A stretch of DNA of 64,000 bases, taken from Stutzerimonas xanthomarina. Its GTDB lineage: Bacteria; Pseudomonadota; Gammaproteobacteria; Pseudomonadales; Pseudomonadaceae. Location of the stretch: positions 62,001 through 126,000 of the forward strand of contig NZ_RHQM01000004.1 of NCBI RefSeq assembly GCF_003935375.1, written 5' to 3'. Position numbers and translations under genes: made by a program. The notes under the pieces are model-generated. The model was not told the DNA's origin. It worked only from the letters and a program-made list of their open reading frames with translations, and ran no database searches. Positions 46,507 through 57,424 of the stretch are shown piece after piece; positions within the stretch are counted from its first letter, which is position 1, and each line of letters starts with the position of its first letter.

Positions 46507-47439
46507 ATGCTCAACCGACGTATTGTCGTTTCAACCAGCGCCGCGCTTTGCGCGGCGTTGCTCCTTGGCGGCTGCGCCAATCACTTGCCGCAGCGCAGCG
46601 AGCACGAGGCGCGTGTCGAGCGCAAACTGCTCGACCACAGCCTGCGCATCGAACTCGGTGAACCCCAGGTGCTCGAACTGCCGCAGCGGCGTATCCGAGT
46701 GCAAGAGCAGATGACATTCGAAGTCACCGATTTCGAAGTAACCCGCCGTTACGATCGCTATACGCCTTACCAGCCCTGGCGAGAGCTGTACGAGATTCCG
46801 CTGGGCGTCGTCGCAGTGGTCGCCGGCGTAGGCGCAAACGTGCTCAACGTGGTGATGCTCGGCAACATGCCAGAGAGCACGACTCGCGACTGGATCAGCT
46901 ACGGCTTCGCCGGCATCAACCCGTTCATGAATGCCGAGTCCAATGGCCGCTCGCAGCAGAACCTGGCCAGCCTCGACGAGCAACGCCGGGATGCGCGGCT
47001 CGAGTACACCAGCCTGCCTTGGGCGGAGCGTCCGGTGCTTGTCAGCGCCGGTCCGCACACTCACGAGCTGTCCACCGATCGTCACGGCGTCTTGCGCCTG
47101 AATCTTCTCGACGGGCCGTTCGCTGATCAGGACGTCACGCAGATCGGCAAGTTGCAACTGTCGGTTGAGGATGAACAGGATGGCACCCGGGCCGAGGCCA
47201 CGCTGCTGGTCAGCCACAAGCTGCGCGGCAAGCTGCAAGAAGCTCACGACCTGATCTTCGATGACCTGGAAGGCGACGACGTCGCGCAATGGGTGCATCG
47301 CGTCCGGCGCCTGTCCGAACTTGGTCTGGAAGAAGAAGCCAGCGAACTGGAGCAGAGCCTGATAGAGCTGACGCGCAACGACCCCGAGCTGCAACAGCAC
47401 TTTCTGCAAAGTCTGATCGAAGGCAGCAACGGAAACTGA
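46507..47439 (+). CDS. Putative lipoprotein of 310 residues
   Basis: A signal peptide with lipobox LLGGC (Cys23) starts a protein whose mature part has one further hydrophobic stretch (about 96-118, LGVVAVVAGVGANVLNVVML) and a helical acidic C-terminus (LGLEEEASELEQSLIELT). I do not recognise a named domain. It is likely exported and lipid-anchored. It lies between proS and a lytic transglycosylase, with five bases before the latter, so the two are probably co-transcribed and may share a cell-wall role. Confidence 0.78.
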   Translation: MLNRRIVVSTSAALCAALLLGGCANHLPQRSEHEARVERKLLDHSLRIELGEPQVLELPQRRIRVQEQMTFEVTDFEVTRRYDRYTPYQPWRELYEIPLGVVAVVAGVGANVLNVVMLGNMPESTTRDWISYGFAGINPFMNAESNGRSQQNLASLDEQRRDARLEYTSLPWAERPVLVSAGPHTHELSTDRHGVLRLNLLDGPFADQDVTQIGKLQLSVEDEQDGTRAEATLLVSHKLRGKLQEAHDLIFDDLEGDDVAQWVHRVRRLSELGLEEEASELEQSLIELTRNDPELQQHFLQSLIEGSNGN

Positions 47440-47444
47440 AGCCG

Positions 47445-48017
47445 ATGAAGACGCCTGCTCTTCTTCTCGCATTGCTGCTGGTGAGCGCTCTGCCGGCAGC
47501 AGCCAATATCCGTCAGGCGCCCGAACCCGAACTCCGCGACCTCATGCAGAGGACAGTCGCTGAGGCGGACAGCTTTCAGGATCGCTTCGATGCAGAGGTC
47601 TGGCTGGTCGACATGTCCGGCCGACTCAAGCGCTACATCCCCGATGCCGAAGAGCGGCTGTCGCTGCTCCGGCTGGTGCATCGCGAGGCGAGCAAGGCGG
47701 GCCTGAAGCCGGAACTGGTGTTGGCGCTGATCCATGCCGAAAGCCTATTCGACCGATTTGCAATCTCCAGCGTCGGCGCGCAGGGCATGATGCAGGTGAT
47801 GCCATTCTGGAAAGCGGAACTGGGTCGACCGCAAGACAACCTCACCGACAACGCCACCAATCTTCGCTATGGCTGCACCATCCTCAGCTATTATCTGAAC
47901 AAGGAAAATGGCGACATCAACCGGGCGCTCGCGCGCTACAACGGCAGCCTCGGGCAGAATCGCTATCCGGCCAAGGTGATCGGCTTCTGGCAGGATTTCT
48001 GGTACGTCAAACCCTGA
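47445..48017 (+). CDS. Lytic transglycosylase, SLT family
   Basis: 190 residues: signal peptide (cut near AAA, about residue 20), then an SLT domain with catalytic Glu99 in LIHAESLFDRFAISS and GAQGMMQVMP, and the C-terminal LARYNGSLGQNRYP. It cleaves peptidoglycan to 1,6-anhydro products in the periplasm. It is shorter than MltC or Slt and has no LysM domain. The ATG at 47445 is clear; the long open frame before it overlaps the lipoprotein gene. Confidence 0.9.
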   Translation: MKTPALLLALLLVSALPAAANIRQAPEPELRDLMQRTVAEADSFQDRFDAEVWLVDMSGRLKRYIPDAEERLSLLRLVHREASKAGLKPELVLALIHAESLFDRFAISSVGAQGMMQVMPFWKAELGRPQDNLTDNATNLRYGCTILSYYLNKENGDINRALARYNGSLGQNRYPAKVIGFWQDFWYVKP

Positions 48018-48040
48018 GTCACCAGGCGAGGCACTCCGGG

Positions 48041-48499
48041 CTACTCGCCCTTCAGCCGCGCCAGATGCACAAGGATGCCCTCGGCAGTCTGTTCGCCAAC
48101 CAGGCGCTCGCGCACCTTCCCCTGGTCGTCAACCAGATAGGTCACCGGCAGCACCTCGCTACGCGGCAATTGCAGACGCTCGGCGGGATCATCACTGAGC
48201 ACACGGAAGTCGATACCCAGCGCCTTGGCGGCCTGAGCGAGCTCTTCGCCGCGCAACTCGTCGAAATTCACACCCAACACTGCCAGTCCCTGCTCGGTTT
48301 CGGCCAAGGCGTTCAGCTCCGGAATCTCGGTGCGGCAGGGACCGCACCATTCAGCCCAGTAATTGATCAGCAGCCACTGTCCCTGCAGCTGTGCCGCAGT
48401 TACTTCACGCCCGTGCTGGTCGATCCCCCAATCCTTTTCGCAGGCAGACAGGAACAGGCAGCTCAGCAGGAGCAGCAACGAGGCGATCGGTTTGGTCAT
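48041..48499 (-). CDS. TlpA-like thioredoxin-fold lipoprotein
   Basis: 152 residues: lipobox LSAC (Cys20) and a TlpA/ResA-like domain with redox motif WCGPC (Cys52, Cys55) and cis-proline in LPVTYLVD. It should act as a membrane-anchored periplasmic thiol-disulfide reductase, perhaps for cytochrome maturation or for repair. It is convergent with the lytic transglycosylase gene. Confidence 0.9.
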   Translation of the reverse strand: MTKPIASLLLLLSCLFLSACEKDWGIDQHGREVTAAQLQGQWLLINYWAEWCGPCRTEIPELNALAETEQGLAVLGVNFDELRGEELAQAAKALGIDFRVLSDDPAERLQLPRSEVLPVTYLVDDQGKVRERLVGEQTAEGILVHLARLKGE

Positions 48500-48685
48500 G
48501 GTGCTTATTCCTTAACGTATACGGCCCGAGGATACCGCTGCGTCGCAGTCAAGGCACGCCGGGGACGCCCCGATCCTGACGCAGACCGTGGCGGCGCCAA
48601 GTAACCGTCGCGCTTTTCGCCGTTATGCGAGTCCGATCACGCGCGGCGGCGCTCAAGTGCACAGTTTTGTCGGACCTGCACTGCC

Positions 48686-48691
48686 TATAAT
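48686..48691 (+). promoter_or_regulatory. Consensus -10 box upstream of 130-residue gene
   Basis: A perfect TATAAT lies 35 bases before the ATG at 48726. No good -35 is seen at 16-18 bases; TTGTCG is 13 bases away, too close. It may need an activator. Confidence 0.45.
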
Positions 48692-48725
48692 TCCGCACCC
48701 ACCACCGTATGCCAGTAGCGAAGCC

Positions 48726-49118
48726 ATGTCCCAACTCCACGACAAACTGATCGGCACCGTACCCTCACGCATCGTCGAGCAAGCCGCCATCGCCCTCACT
48801 ACCTATGACGGGCGCGTAGCTGAATTCAATGTCGCCAGCTGGTTGCAGCTGCAGGGACACGCAGGGCTCATGGTGTCTCTCGTCGCCAAATATCGTGATG
48901 GACAGCAGCAGCGAGAAGCGATCATTGATCACGGACGCACCGATGGCGCAGGCAAGATCCTGCTGTCCGGCGTCGCGCGGCTACCGGTCCGACACAAGAT
49001 CGAGGAGTTGCAGATTCACCTGCGTCCTGCCGCCACGGTAGCTGCAATCACCGTCGAAGAGCTGTTCGCTCACCCGGTCGAGCCCGTAGCTGCCGAAGTG
49101 AAAGCCGTCCAGGCCTGA
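48726..49118 (+). CDS. Conserved hypothetical protein of 130 residues
   Basis: The product (MSQLHDKLIGTVPSRIVEQ...) has an alpha/beta pattern with no signal peptide, membrane helix or known catalytic motif. A segment LMVSLVAKYRDGQQQREAI and the C-terminal HLRPAATVAAITVEELF look like a small folded domain. I do not recognise it. It is a single gene with a TATAAT box upstream and faces the 65-residue gene end to end with a one-base gap. Confidence 0.75.
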   Translation: MSQLHDKLIGTVPSRIVEQAAIALTTYDGRVAEFNVASWLQLQGHAGLMVSLVAKYRDGQQQREAIIDHGRTDGAGKILLSGVARLPVRHKIEELQIHLRPAATVAAITVEELFAHPVEPVAAEVKAVQA

Positions 49119-49119
49119 T

Positions 49120-49317
49120 TCAGCCGCTGACCTTTTTCGGCTCCAACTGCTTGCTTGCCAAAGCGGCGTGCGGCGCGTCGGTTGGAGCATCATCCCTGAC
49201 GACCAGCGATTCCGGCCATTGCCTAAAGCGAAGACCCGTAAGGCGGTTCAATGCCTCGAGCGCCGCGTCTGGCGCCCTCTGGTGCAAATACAGAATGGTG
49301 CTGCGCTTGCCGTCCAT
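49120..49317 (-). CDS. Small conserved-looking protein of 65 residues
   Basis: The product MDGKRSTILYLHQRAPDAALEALNRLTGLRF... has a basic N-terminus and a helical middle, with no known domain. GGGGA lies eight bases before the ATG. It is on the same strand as and downstream of the YihY-like gene (138 bases away), and the reading frame ends exactly next to the stop of the neighbouring gene, which suggests a real gene. Function unknown. Confidence 0.6.
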   Translation of the reverse strand: MDGKRSTILYLHQRAPDAALEALNRLTGLRFRQWPESLVVRDDAPTDAPHAALASKQLEPKKVSG

Positions 49318-49455
49318 TACGTCTTCCCCTCAACTACTCCGAGCCATAGCCAGAAGCGTGCCATCACCTCGAAAACGCCGTCATGGCCTGTACGTAAGCA
49401 TCTGATCGCTCGAACAACCTGCCACCGTGCGCAGCGCCTCCACGTAAACACTCCC

Positions 49456-50688
49456 TTACTGACGATTTTTGTCACCGCCCGATTGCAACCAGTCGGCCAG
49501 GCTGCCACTGAACAGGCTTGCCTGTTCCTGCTGCAGTAGCTCCAGTGACTGGCGCAAAGTCGGATACCAGGGTTCGTTCAGCTGCTCGGGCAACGTTACG
49601 CGTGCTGACAGTGGCCACGGGTTGCAGCGCAATAGTTTATCCAGACTGTAGTGATTCAGATCTCGACAAAGCACCCAGCCCCCGGAACCCGTCCGACAGA
49701 CCAGCTGTTCCTGTTCGAAAAAGCCGAGTATGTCGTCCCACTCATCCTCGGGAAGACGCAGACCGGCCCTGTGCAGATCACGCAGGCGCAGCTCCCGCCC
49801 CTCCTGCTGACGCTGGTGCAGGTTGCGCAGCAGCATCAGCATGACCAGCAGGCGTGGCAGCGGCCGACGGCGCCATTGCTGCGACGACGACAGGCCGCAG
49901 ACCAGCTCGGCGCCGAACAGCACGATCATCCAGGACAGATAGACCCATAACAGAAACAGCGGGACAGCCGCGAAAGCGCCGTAGATCAGCTGATAGCTCG
50001 GGAAATAGCTGACGTACAGGCCGAACAGTTGCTTGGCCGCCTCGAACAACACTGCAGTGAATACACCACCCACCAACGCATGCCGTAACGGGACACGGGT
50101 ATTGGGCACCGCGGCGTAGATCAGGGTGAAGGCCGCCACGCTGAGCAGCAATGGCATGACCTTGATCAGCGTGCCGACGCCAATGAGCGCGTACGGCCCC
50201 GAGATCAACGAAAGCGAGGCGATGTAGGTACTGGTGGCAAACCCTGCACCGAGCAGCAGCGGCCCGAGGCTGAGAATCGCCCAATACAGCAGAAAACTGG
50301 ACACCCCCCGTCGTGGCTGTCGTACGCGCCAAATGGTATTGAAGGCCTTCTCGATGGTCAGCAGCATCATCAACGCGGTAGCCATGAGAAACCCGACCCC
50401 GAACCAGGTGAGTTGCCGCGCCTGGCTGGTGAACGCGAGCAGATATTCCTGGATGGTCGCGCCGGTGGACGGGATGAAATTGTTGAATATGTAGAACTGG
50501 ATCTGCTCGCCAACACCTTTGAAAGCGGGAATCGCCGACAGCATGGCGAACGTGACGGTCATCATCGGCACCACGGCGAACAGGGTGGTGTAGGTCAAGG
50601 CCGCCGCGCTATGCGGACCTTGATCGGACAAAAAGCGCCGAACCAGGAAGCGACCGAACTCGAGGGCATTGTCGATGCGCTGATGCAT
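49456..50688 (-). CDS. YihY/BrkB family inner membrane protein
   Basis: 410 residues with six membrane segments in the first 290 residues; [20 protein letters not shown] and [20 protein letters not shown] are family hallmarks. A C-terminal cytoplasmic domain of about 120 residues (from about 285) resembles a winged helix and is typical of the longer members. The family was once called ribonuclease BN, wrongly; its real function is open. It is divergent from the ArsC-like gene. Confidence 0.88.
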   Translation of the reverse strand: MHQRIDNALEFGRFLVRRFLSDQGPHSAAALTYTTLFAVVPMMTVTFAMLSAIPAFKGVGEQIQFYIFNNFIPSTGATIQEYLLAFTSQARQLTWFGVGFLMATALMMLLTIEKAFNTIWRVRQPRRGVSSFLLYWAILSLGPLLLGAGFATSTYIASLSLISGPYALIGVGTLIKVMPLLLSVAAFTLIYAAVPNTRVPLRHALVGGVFTAVLFEAAKQLFGLYVSYFPSYQLIYGAFAAVPLFLLWVYLSWMIVLFGAELVCGLSSSQQWRRRPLPRLLVMLMLLRNLHQRQQEGRELRLRDLHRAGLRLPEDEWDDILGFFEQEQLVCRTGSGGWVLCRDLNHYSLDKLLRCNPWPLSARVTLPEQLNEPWYPTLRQSLELLQQEQASLFSGSLADWLQSGGDKNRQ

Positions 50689-50854
50689 CCCTTCTCCTTG
50701 TTACAGCTGCCTGGAGCCGTTGGCTCGACAGTGCTCATCGTCAAAAGACCCGGATCAGACCGAAAGCCTGCCCGGATCACCAGCGCTGCACATTTCGGTG
50801 AGCGCCACGTTGGGGGTTAGAATGGCCACCTCATCCGGCGAGACGCAACCACAA

Positions 50855-52213
<1,359 letters not shown>

Positions 52214-52227
52214 GGGCAGCTGATCAC

Positions 52228-52254
52228 GGCGAAAACTGCTTCAGTGTTTTCGCC
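52228..52254 (+). terminator. Hairpin after DUF2069 gene
   Basis: Stem GGCGAAAAC / GTTTTCGCC with a nine-base loop, 15 bases past the stop codon. T residues lie within the second arm, and none follow, so termination is plausible but not sure. Confidence 0.5.
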
Positions 52255-52265
52255 GACGTCGCCTA

Positions 52266-52423
52266 GTGGCCTGTGCGGTGAGTTGGTTGAGGCAAGTTCG
52301 GATGAGCGTGGCTGCGAGACAAGGCGCTGCGACGAGCCATAGCGGGGCTATGGTAAGGAACAGCAACGCAGTATCGGGCCATGGGCGCCGAAATTGACCA
52401 GCGGAACTTACCAAGCAGGCCAC
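52266..52423. mobile_element. 158-base MITE-like palindromic element
   Basis: The ends are inverted: GTGGCCTG at 52266-52273 and CAGGCCAC at 52416-52423, with further matches (GGT, AGTT) inward. The whole stretch is an imperfect inverted repeat, and at its exact centre is the perfect hairpin CCATAGC GGG GCTATGG (52337-52353). There is no reading frame of note. It lies between the ends of two converging transcripts. No clear target-site duplication is visible. A non-autonomous mobile or REP-like element is the best reading. Confidence 0.6.
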
Positions 52424-52426
52424 AAG

Positions 52427-53131
52427 CTACCAGCCGAGCGTTTCCTTGAGGAAAGGGATGGTCAGTTTGCGCTGCGCCTGCAGCGAGGCCTGATCCAGCT
52501 GATCGAGCAACTCGAACAGCGCGTTCATGCTGCGTGAGCCACGGGTCAGGATGAAGCGACCAACGTCATCCGGCAGATTCAGCCCACGACGCGAGGCTCG
52601 CAGCTGCAGGGCGCGTAGCTTGTCCTCGTCGGACAGCTGTTGCAGCTGGAAAACCAGCGCCAGACTCAAACGAGATTTGAGGTCGGGCAGCGCAATCGAC
52701 AACTCGCGCGGCGAGGCGTCCGCCGCCAGCAATAACCGTCGGCCGGCGTCACGCAAACGGTTGAACAGATGGAACAACGCCTCCTCCCATACCGCGTCCC
52801 CGGCCACCGCATCGAGATCGTCCAGGCAGACCAGCTCGCTCTGCTCGAGGTTGTCGAGCAAGGCCGGACCATATTCGGCCACTTCCGCCAACGGCAGATA
52901 GACAGCCAACTCTCCGCGCTCCTCCACCCGCAGGCAGGCAGCTTGCAGCAGATGACTACGACCGACACCGGCCTGCCCCCAGAGATAGATCAACTCATCG
53001 GACCAGCCCGCAGCAGGCGAACACAGCCGCTCGACATAGCCGAGTGCGGCTGCATTGGCGCCAGGGTAGAAGTTGGCGAAGGTGGCGTCGTCGCGCAGAC
53101 GGACGCCCAGGGGGAGCTGGATGGGTTTCAT
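52427..53131 (-). CDS. hda: DnaA regulatory inactivator Hda
   Basis: 234-residue AAA+ protein related to DnaA domain III: P-loop GQAGVGRSHLLQA (Arg in place of the usual Lys, as in E. coli Hda), Walker B LVCLDDLDAV, and arginine-finger region RGSRSMNALFELLD. The N-terminus QLPLGVRL is the clamp-binding motif. Hda with the beta clamp stimulates ATP hydrolysis on DnaA after initiation. Its ATG overlaps the stop of the upstream PerM gene. Confidence 0.94.
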   Translation of the reverse strand: MKPIQLPLGVRLRDDATFANFYPGANAAALGYVERLCSPAAGWSDELIYLWGQAGVGRSHLLQAACLRVEERGELAVYLPLAEVAEYGPALLDNLEQSELVCLDDLDAVAGDAVWEEALFHLFNRLRDAGRRLLLAADASPRELSIALPDLKSRLSLALVFQLQQLSDEDKLRALQLRASRRGLNLPDDVGRFILTRGSRSMNALFELLDQLDQASLQAQRKLTIPFLKETLGW

Positions 53132-54225
53132 GGCTGGCTGGGTGGTTCGGCCGGTGCACCGGCGGGCTCGGCGTAAAGGTCCGAGAGTTTATAGAGATCG
53201 TGCACATGGCGCAGCAGAACCATGATCACCGCCGCCACCGGCAGTGCCAGCAGCACACCGGTAAAACCGAACAGCTGACCACCGGCGAGCACCGCAAAAA
53301 TCACCGCCACCGGATGCAGCCCAATGCGGTCGCCGACCAGTAACGGCGTCAGCAGCATCCCCTCGAGCATCTGCCCTACCGTGAATACCGCCGCCACGCC
53401 CAGCAGCGGGTAAGGTGCCAGCCCGAACTGAAAGAGCACAGCGACCACCGCCGCACCGATGCCGACGACGAAGCCCATATAGGGCACGATGCTGGCGAGG
53501 CCGGCGAGGACGCCTATCAACAGCCCCAGTTCGAGCCCGACCAGCATGAGGCCGGACGCATAGATGATTGCCAATGCCAGCATGACCAGCAACTGGCCGC
53601 GGAGGAATGCGCCGATCACCTCATGGCACTCGCTCATCAGACGCACCACCATGCCCTCACCGCGGCGCGGCAGCAGGCTGCGCAGCTTGAGCATGATCAA
53701 ATCCCAGTCGCGCATCAGATAAAAGCTCACCACCGGTATGAGCAGCAGGTTGCCGATCCATGCCAGCAGAGCCAGCCCCGACGCGGTGGCTCGGCTCAAC
53801 ACCATGCCGAGGACGTCAGTGGTGCTGCCCAGGTGTGCAGCGAGTGCGGCCTTCAGTTGATCGAGACGCCAGAAGTTGTCTTCCAGCCCGAACTGCGCCT
53901 GCACCCAGGGCAACGCCTGATGCTGCAACCAGTCCAGCGCCAGCGGCGCCAGCTGGTAGAGCTTCACCAGCTGCTTGCCGAGCATAGGCAGCAACACCAG
54001 CAACATCAGCAACATCAGCAGACTGAACAGGGCGAATACGACGATCACCCCCCAGGTACGCGACAGCCCCCAGCGCTCCAGGCGATCGACCAGCGGATCT
54101 CCGAGATAGGCCAGCAGGATGCCGATGAGAAAAGGGGTGAGGATCGGCGTCAGCAGATATACCAGCCAGGCGCACAAGAGCACGCCTGCCAGCCAGAGCC
54201 AGCGGTTCGAATCGTTCATGGTCAC
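53128..54225 (-). CDS. AI-2E family transporter (PerM family), second copy
   Basis: 365 residues, about eight membrane helices, with the family segments SFYLMRDWDLI, ASIVPYMGFVVGIGAA and LVGDRIGLHPVAVIFAVLAGG. It is a paralogue of the protein at 22524-23600. The GTG at 54225 has GGAAGG at good distance and is preferred to the ATG two codons later. It is coupled to hda (ATGA overlap) and follows the DUF2066 gene; this gene order is common in gammaproteobacteria. Confidence 0.87.
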   Translation of the reverse strand: MTMNDSNRWLWLAGVLLCAWLVYLLTPILTPFLIGILLAYLGDPLVDRLERWGLSRTWGVIVVFALFSLLMLLMLLVLLPMLGKQLVKLYQLAPLALDWLQHQALPWVQAQFGLEDNFWRLDQLKAALAAHLGSTTDVLGMVLSRATASGLALLAWIGNLLLIPVVSFYLMRDWDLIMLKLRSLLPRRGEGMVVRLMSECHEVIGAFLRGQLLVMLALAIIYASGLMLVGLELGLLIGVLAGLASIVPYMGFVVGIGAAVVAVLFQFGLAPYPLLGVAAVFTVGQMLEGMLLTPLLVGDRIGLHPVAVIFAVLAGGQLFGFTGVLLALPVAAVIMVLLRHVHDLYKLSDLYAEPAGAPAEPPSQP

Positions 54226-54271
54226 TCTATGCCTTCCGTGCAGGACAGTCGCCGATATAGAAATTGCGTCA

Positions 54272-55330
54272 TCACCAGCGGTAACGCATCACCGTGCCGC
54301 TCTCGGGCGACGCAGGCGCATTGTCGGGCTCGCCAACCACACCGCCCTCATCCATCGGCTGCCGTGCATCCAGTGGCGCCTCGTCTTCGGCGACTTCATG
54401 CAAACGCGTCAGTGCCAGCTGAGCGCGCAACTGCTCCGGACTGGCGTTGACGCGATAGACCAGGCGATCACTTTCCACCCGCAGCAGGTTGCCACCAAAG
54501 GGTTCGAGCAAGCGATCCAGCTCCGCGAATCTCGCGACATCGGCCCCCAGGATCTCCAGGGTGATGTCCGACGCGGCGCCTGGCGCAACCACATAGCGTG
54601 GTGCCAGGTACTCACTGACGGACAGCATTACCGCGTCCGCCAGTCCCTCGAGGGTTTCCTCCTCAGCCTTGCCGTCGCGCTGCTCGTCGTCGAGCCAGAC
54701 GTTCCACTGCGCCTGCCAGCGGGAATCGGCTTCTCGCGCATGGACCGCCAGCAGTACGTCGGCATCGTAGCGCTCGGAAGCCTCGCCCAGCGTCTCCCGG
54801 CTGTTCGCGCCAAATGCGTCCGGCGTTGCCAGCAGCTGTTCGGACAGATCCGCCAGCGGCAGGCGCAACGGCAGGCCACGGTGCTGCGCGGCGGCACGCA
54901 CTGGCGCAGCGCTGCGCTGATCGTCGCCAAGCAACTGGGTGCCCTCGACCCGCTCGTTCAGCCACCAGACCAGAAGCGTCGGCCGGTTCGCACCCCACAG
55001 CGACAAGCCGGCACTACGCAGGCTGCGCTCCGTGGTGCCTGGATCGAAGTCGACGACGATATGGTCGTGCTCGTAACCATACTTGCTGATCAGTTGCTGC
55101 GGGTCCTTGCGCAGCTCAGCGACGGCCTCGCGCTTGCTTGCCTGCGCATCGCCGGTCAGACGCAACAGCAAGGTATCGAAAGCCCGCTGCAACGCAGCTG
55201 CGCGCTCCTCGCTCTGCTCGCCGGAAACAGGCTCACGCACCTGATACAGACCCTTGAGCTGTTCGGCCTGACCGGACAATGACGCCCCCAGCGCAAGGCA
55301 CAGAATGAGTAAGCGGTAGACAAGGCGCAT
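54272..55330 (-). CDS. DUF2066 domain-containing exported protein
   Basis: 352 residues: signal peptide MRLVYRLLILCLALGASLSGQA, then a DUF2066 domain beginning LKGLYQVREPVSGEQSEERAAALQRAF. The remainder is mixed alpha/beta with an acidic C-terminus. It should be periplasmic. Its function is not known; the constant position next to purM and perM in related genomes is not explained. The frame is open about 100 codons upstream but only the call at 55330 gives a signal peptide. Confidence 0.85.
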   Translation of the reverse strand: MRLVYRLLILCLALGASLSGQAEQLKGLYQVREPVSGEQSEERAAALQRAFDTLLLRLTGDAQASKREAVAELRKDPQQLISKYGYEHDHIVVDFDPGTTERSLRSAGLSLWGANRPTLLVWWLNERVEGTQLLGDDQRSAAPVRAAAQHRGLPLRLPLADLSEQLLATPDAFGANSRETLGEASERYDADVLLAVHAREADSRWQAQWNVWLDDEQRDGKAEEETLEGLADAVMLSVSEYLAPRYVVAPGAASDITLEILGADVARFAELDRLLEPFGGNLLRVESDRLVYRVNASPEQLRAQLALTRLHEVAEDEAPLDARQPMDEGGVVGEPDNAPASPESGTVMRYRW

Positions 55331-55710
55331 GATTGATTCTCGCAGGCCACCGGACCCCGGGGCAGGAAGTAGAGGAAACAGGACGCTACACCTTAAACAG
55401 CCGGCCCAGAGCCGGCAACCGCCTACCTCACAGATGCCCGACTCAAAATGCGGCCCGCCCGCGCCATCGCAGCTGCCGGGATGGCCGCTGCGCGGCAAGC
55501 CTGATAAAATCGCGCGCTTTCCGCAGACCGGTTCCGGCGCTTGTACGAGCCCGGCATTCAGTACCCAGGCAAACGCGACGCAGGTGGATTCAGCCCCGGC
55601 GTCAACCGGCCACTCTGGTGACAACACCAGTCGCCGGAAACGGTTAGCCCTGGCGTGGATGCAGCACCTGACCGGTCGACACCCGCACTCCTTTCACAGG
55701 TCCGGACTCT
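55331..55710. other. 380-base region between divergent DUF2066 gene and purM
   Basis: No gene is evident. A TGATAAAAT sequence at 55501-55509 looks like an extended -10 box for purM (TAAAAT at 55504-55509 with TG one base upstream), without a good -35. About 200 bases of leader would then precede purM. A GCCGGC-CCAGA-GCCGGC repeat near 55400 can form a short hairpin. Confidence 0.45.
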
Positions 55711-56769
55711 ATGAGCAAGCAACCCTCCCTCAGCTACAAGGACGCTGGCGTCGATATCGATGCAGGCGAAGCGCTGGTCGAACGCATCAAAGGCGTGGCC
55801 AAGCGCACCGCACGACCTGAGGTAATGGGCGGCCTGGGCGGCTTCGGCGCCCTGTGCGAAATCCCGGCAGGCTACAAGCAGCCGGTGCTGGTATCCGGTA
55901 CCGACGGTGTCGGCACCAAGCTGCGCCTGGCACTGAATCTGAACAAGCACGACAGCATCGGCCAGGATCTGGTCGCCATGTGCGTCAACGATCTAGTGGT
56001 CTGTGGCGCCGAGCCGCTGTTCTTCCTCGACTACTACGCCACCGGCAAGCTCAACGTCGACGTGGCCGCCACCGTGGTGACCGGCATCGGTGCCGGCTGC
56101 GAACTGGCCGGCTGTTCGCTGGTAGGCGGCGAAACCGCCGAGATGCCCGGCATGTACGAGGGTGAAGACTACGATCTGGCCGGCTTCTGCGTCGGCGTTG
56201 TGGAGAAGAGCGAGATCATCGACGGCTCGAAAGTCGCCGCGGGCGACGCGCTGATCGCCCTGCCCTCCTCGGGCCCGCACTCCAACGGCTACTCACTGAT
56301 TCGCAAGATCCTCGAAGTATCGGGCACCGACATCGAGAACACCCAGCTGGACGGCAAGCCGCTGGCCGACCTGCTGATGGCGCCGACGCGCATCTACGTC
56401 AAGCCGCTGCTCAAGCTGATCAAGGACACCGGTGCGGTCAAGGCCATGGCCCACATCACCGGCGGCGGCCTGCTCGACAACATCCCACGGGTACTGCCTG
56501 ACAACGCCCAGGCGATCATCGACGTCGCCAGCTGGCAGCGCCCGGCAGTGTTCGACTTCCTGCAGGAAAAAGGCAACGTCGACGAACACGAGATGCACCG
56601 CGTGCTCAACTGTGGCGTCGGCATGGTCATCTGCGTCGCCCAGGATCAGGTCGAGCCGGCTCTGGCCAATCTGCGCGCATCCGGCGAATCGCCCTGGGTA
56701 ATCGGGACGATCGCCACCGCGGCGCAAGATGCCGAACGAGTCCAGCTGAACAACCTGAAACAGCACTGA
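55711..56769 (+). CDS. purM: Phosphoribosylformylglycinamidine cyclo-ligase (AIR synthase)
   Basis: 352 residues, full length. The glycine-rich [19 protein letters not shown] start, the ATP-binding [13 protein letters not shown] and the [11 protein letters not shown] motif are all present. It closes the imidazole ring in purine synthesis. Its stop shares one base with the purN start (TGATG), so the pair is translationally coupled. Confidence 0.97.
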   Translation: MSKQPSLSYKDAGVDIDAGEALVERIKGVAKRTARPEVMGGLGGFGALCEIPAGYKQPVLVSGTDGVGTKLRLALNLNKHDSIGQDLVAMCVNDLVVCGAEPLFFLDYYATGKLNVDVAATVVTGIGAGCELAGCSLVGGETAEMPGMYEGEDYDLAGFCVGVVEKSEIIDGSKVAAGDALIALPSSGPHSNGYSLIRKILEVSGTDIENTQLDGKPLADLLMAPTRIYVKPLLKLIKDTGAVKAMAHITGGGLLDNIPRVLPDNAQAIIDVASWQRPAVFDFLQEKGNVDEHEMHRVLNCGVGMVICVAQDQVEPALANLRASGESPWVIGTIATAAQDAERVQLNNLKQH

Positions 56770-57416
56770 TGACCGCAAGCTGCAATGTGGTGGTGCTGAT
56801 TTCAGGGTCCGGCAGCAATCTGCAGGCGCTGATCGACAGCCAGGCCGAAGACAATCCGGCGCGTATCCGCGCCGTGATTTCCAACCGGGCCGATGCATTC
56901 GGCCTGACGCGGGCGCAAGACGCCGACATCCCCACAGCAGTGCTCGATCACAAGGCCTTCGATGGCCGTGAGTCGTTCGACGCCGCACTGATGGCAGTAA
57001 TCGACGAACATGCGCCGGATCTGGTGATCCTCGCCGGGTTCATGCGCATTCTCACGCCAGGCTTCGTCCGCCACTACCAGGGCCGCCTGCTGAACATCCA
57101 TCCTTCGCTACTTCCCAAGTACAAGGGCCTCGATACCCATCGCAGAGCACTGGAAGCAGGCGACAGCGAACACGGTTGCAGCGTGCATTTTGTCACCGAG
57201 GAGCTGGACGGCGGCCCGGTCGCTATCCAGGCGGCGCTGGCGGTGGAGCCTGGTGAAAACATCGAGCAGCTGACGCAGCGCGTGCATTCGGCCGAGCACC
57301 AGATCTACCCGCTGGCCATGCGCTGGTTCGCCGAAGGGCGCTTGCGCCTCGCCGAACAAGGCGCGATGCTGGACGACGTCAACCTGCCGACCTCCGGCTA
57401 TCAGATCAGAATCTAG
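56769..57416 (+). CDS. purN: Phosphoribosylglycinamide formyltransferase (GAR transformylase)
   Basis: 215 residues: SGSGSNLQALID at the phosphate site, the catalytic asparagine and histidine in LLNIHPSLLPKYKG, and the aspartate in VTEELDGGP. It transfers a formyl group from formyl-tetrahydrofolate to GAR, one or two steps before PurM acts. A DUF3108 gene follows eight bases later. Confidence 0.97.
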   Translation: MTASCNVVVLISGSGSNLQALIDSQAEDNPARIRAVISNRADAFGLTRAQDADIPTAVLDHKAFDGRESFDAALMAVIDEHAPDLVILAGFMRILTPGFVRHYQGRLLNIHPSLLPKYKGLDTHRRALEAGDSEHGCSVHFVTEELDGGPVAIQAALAVEPGENIEQLTQRVHSAEHQIYPLAMRWFAEGRLRLAEQGAMLDDVNLPTSGYQIRI

Positions 57417-57424
57417 GAGATACC

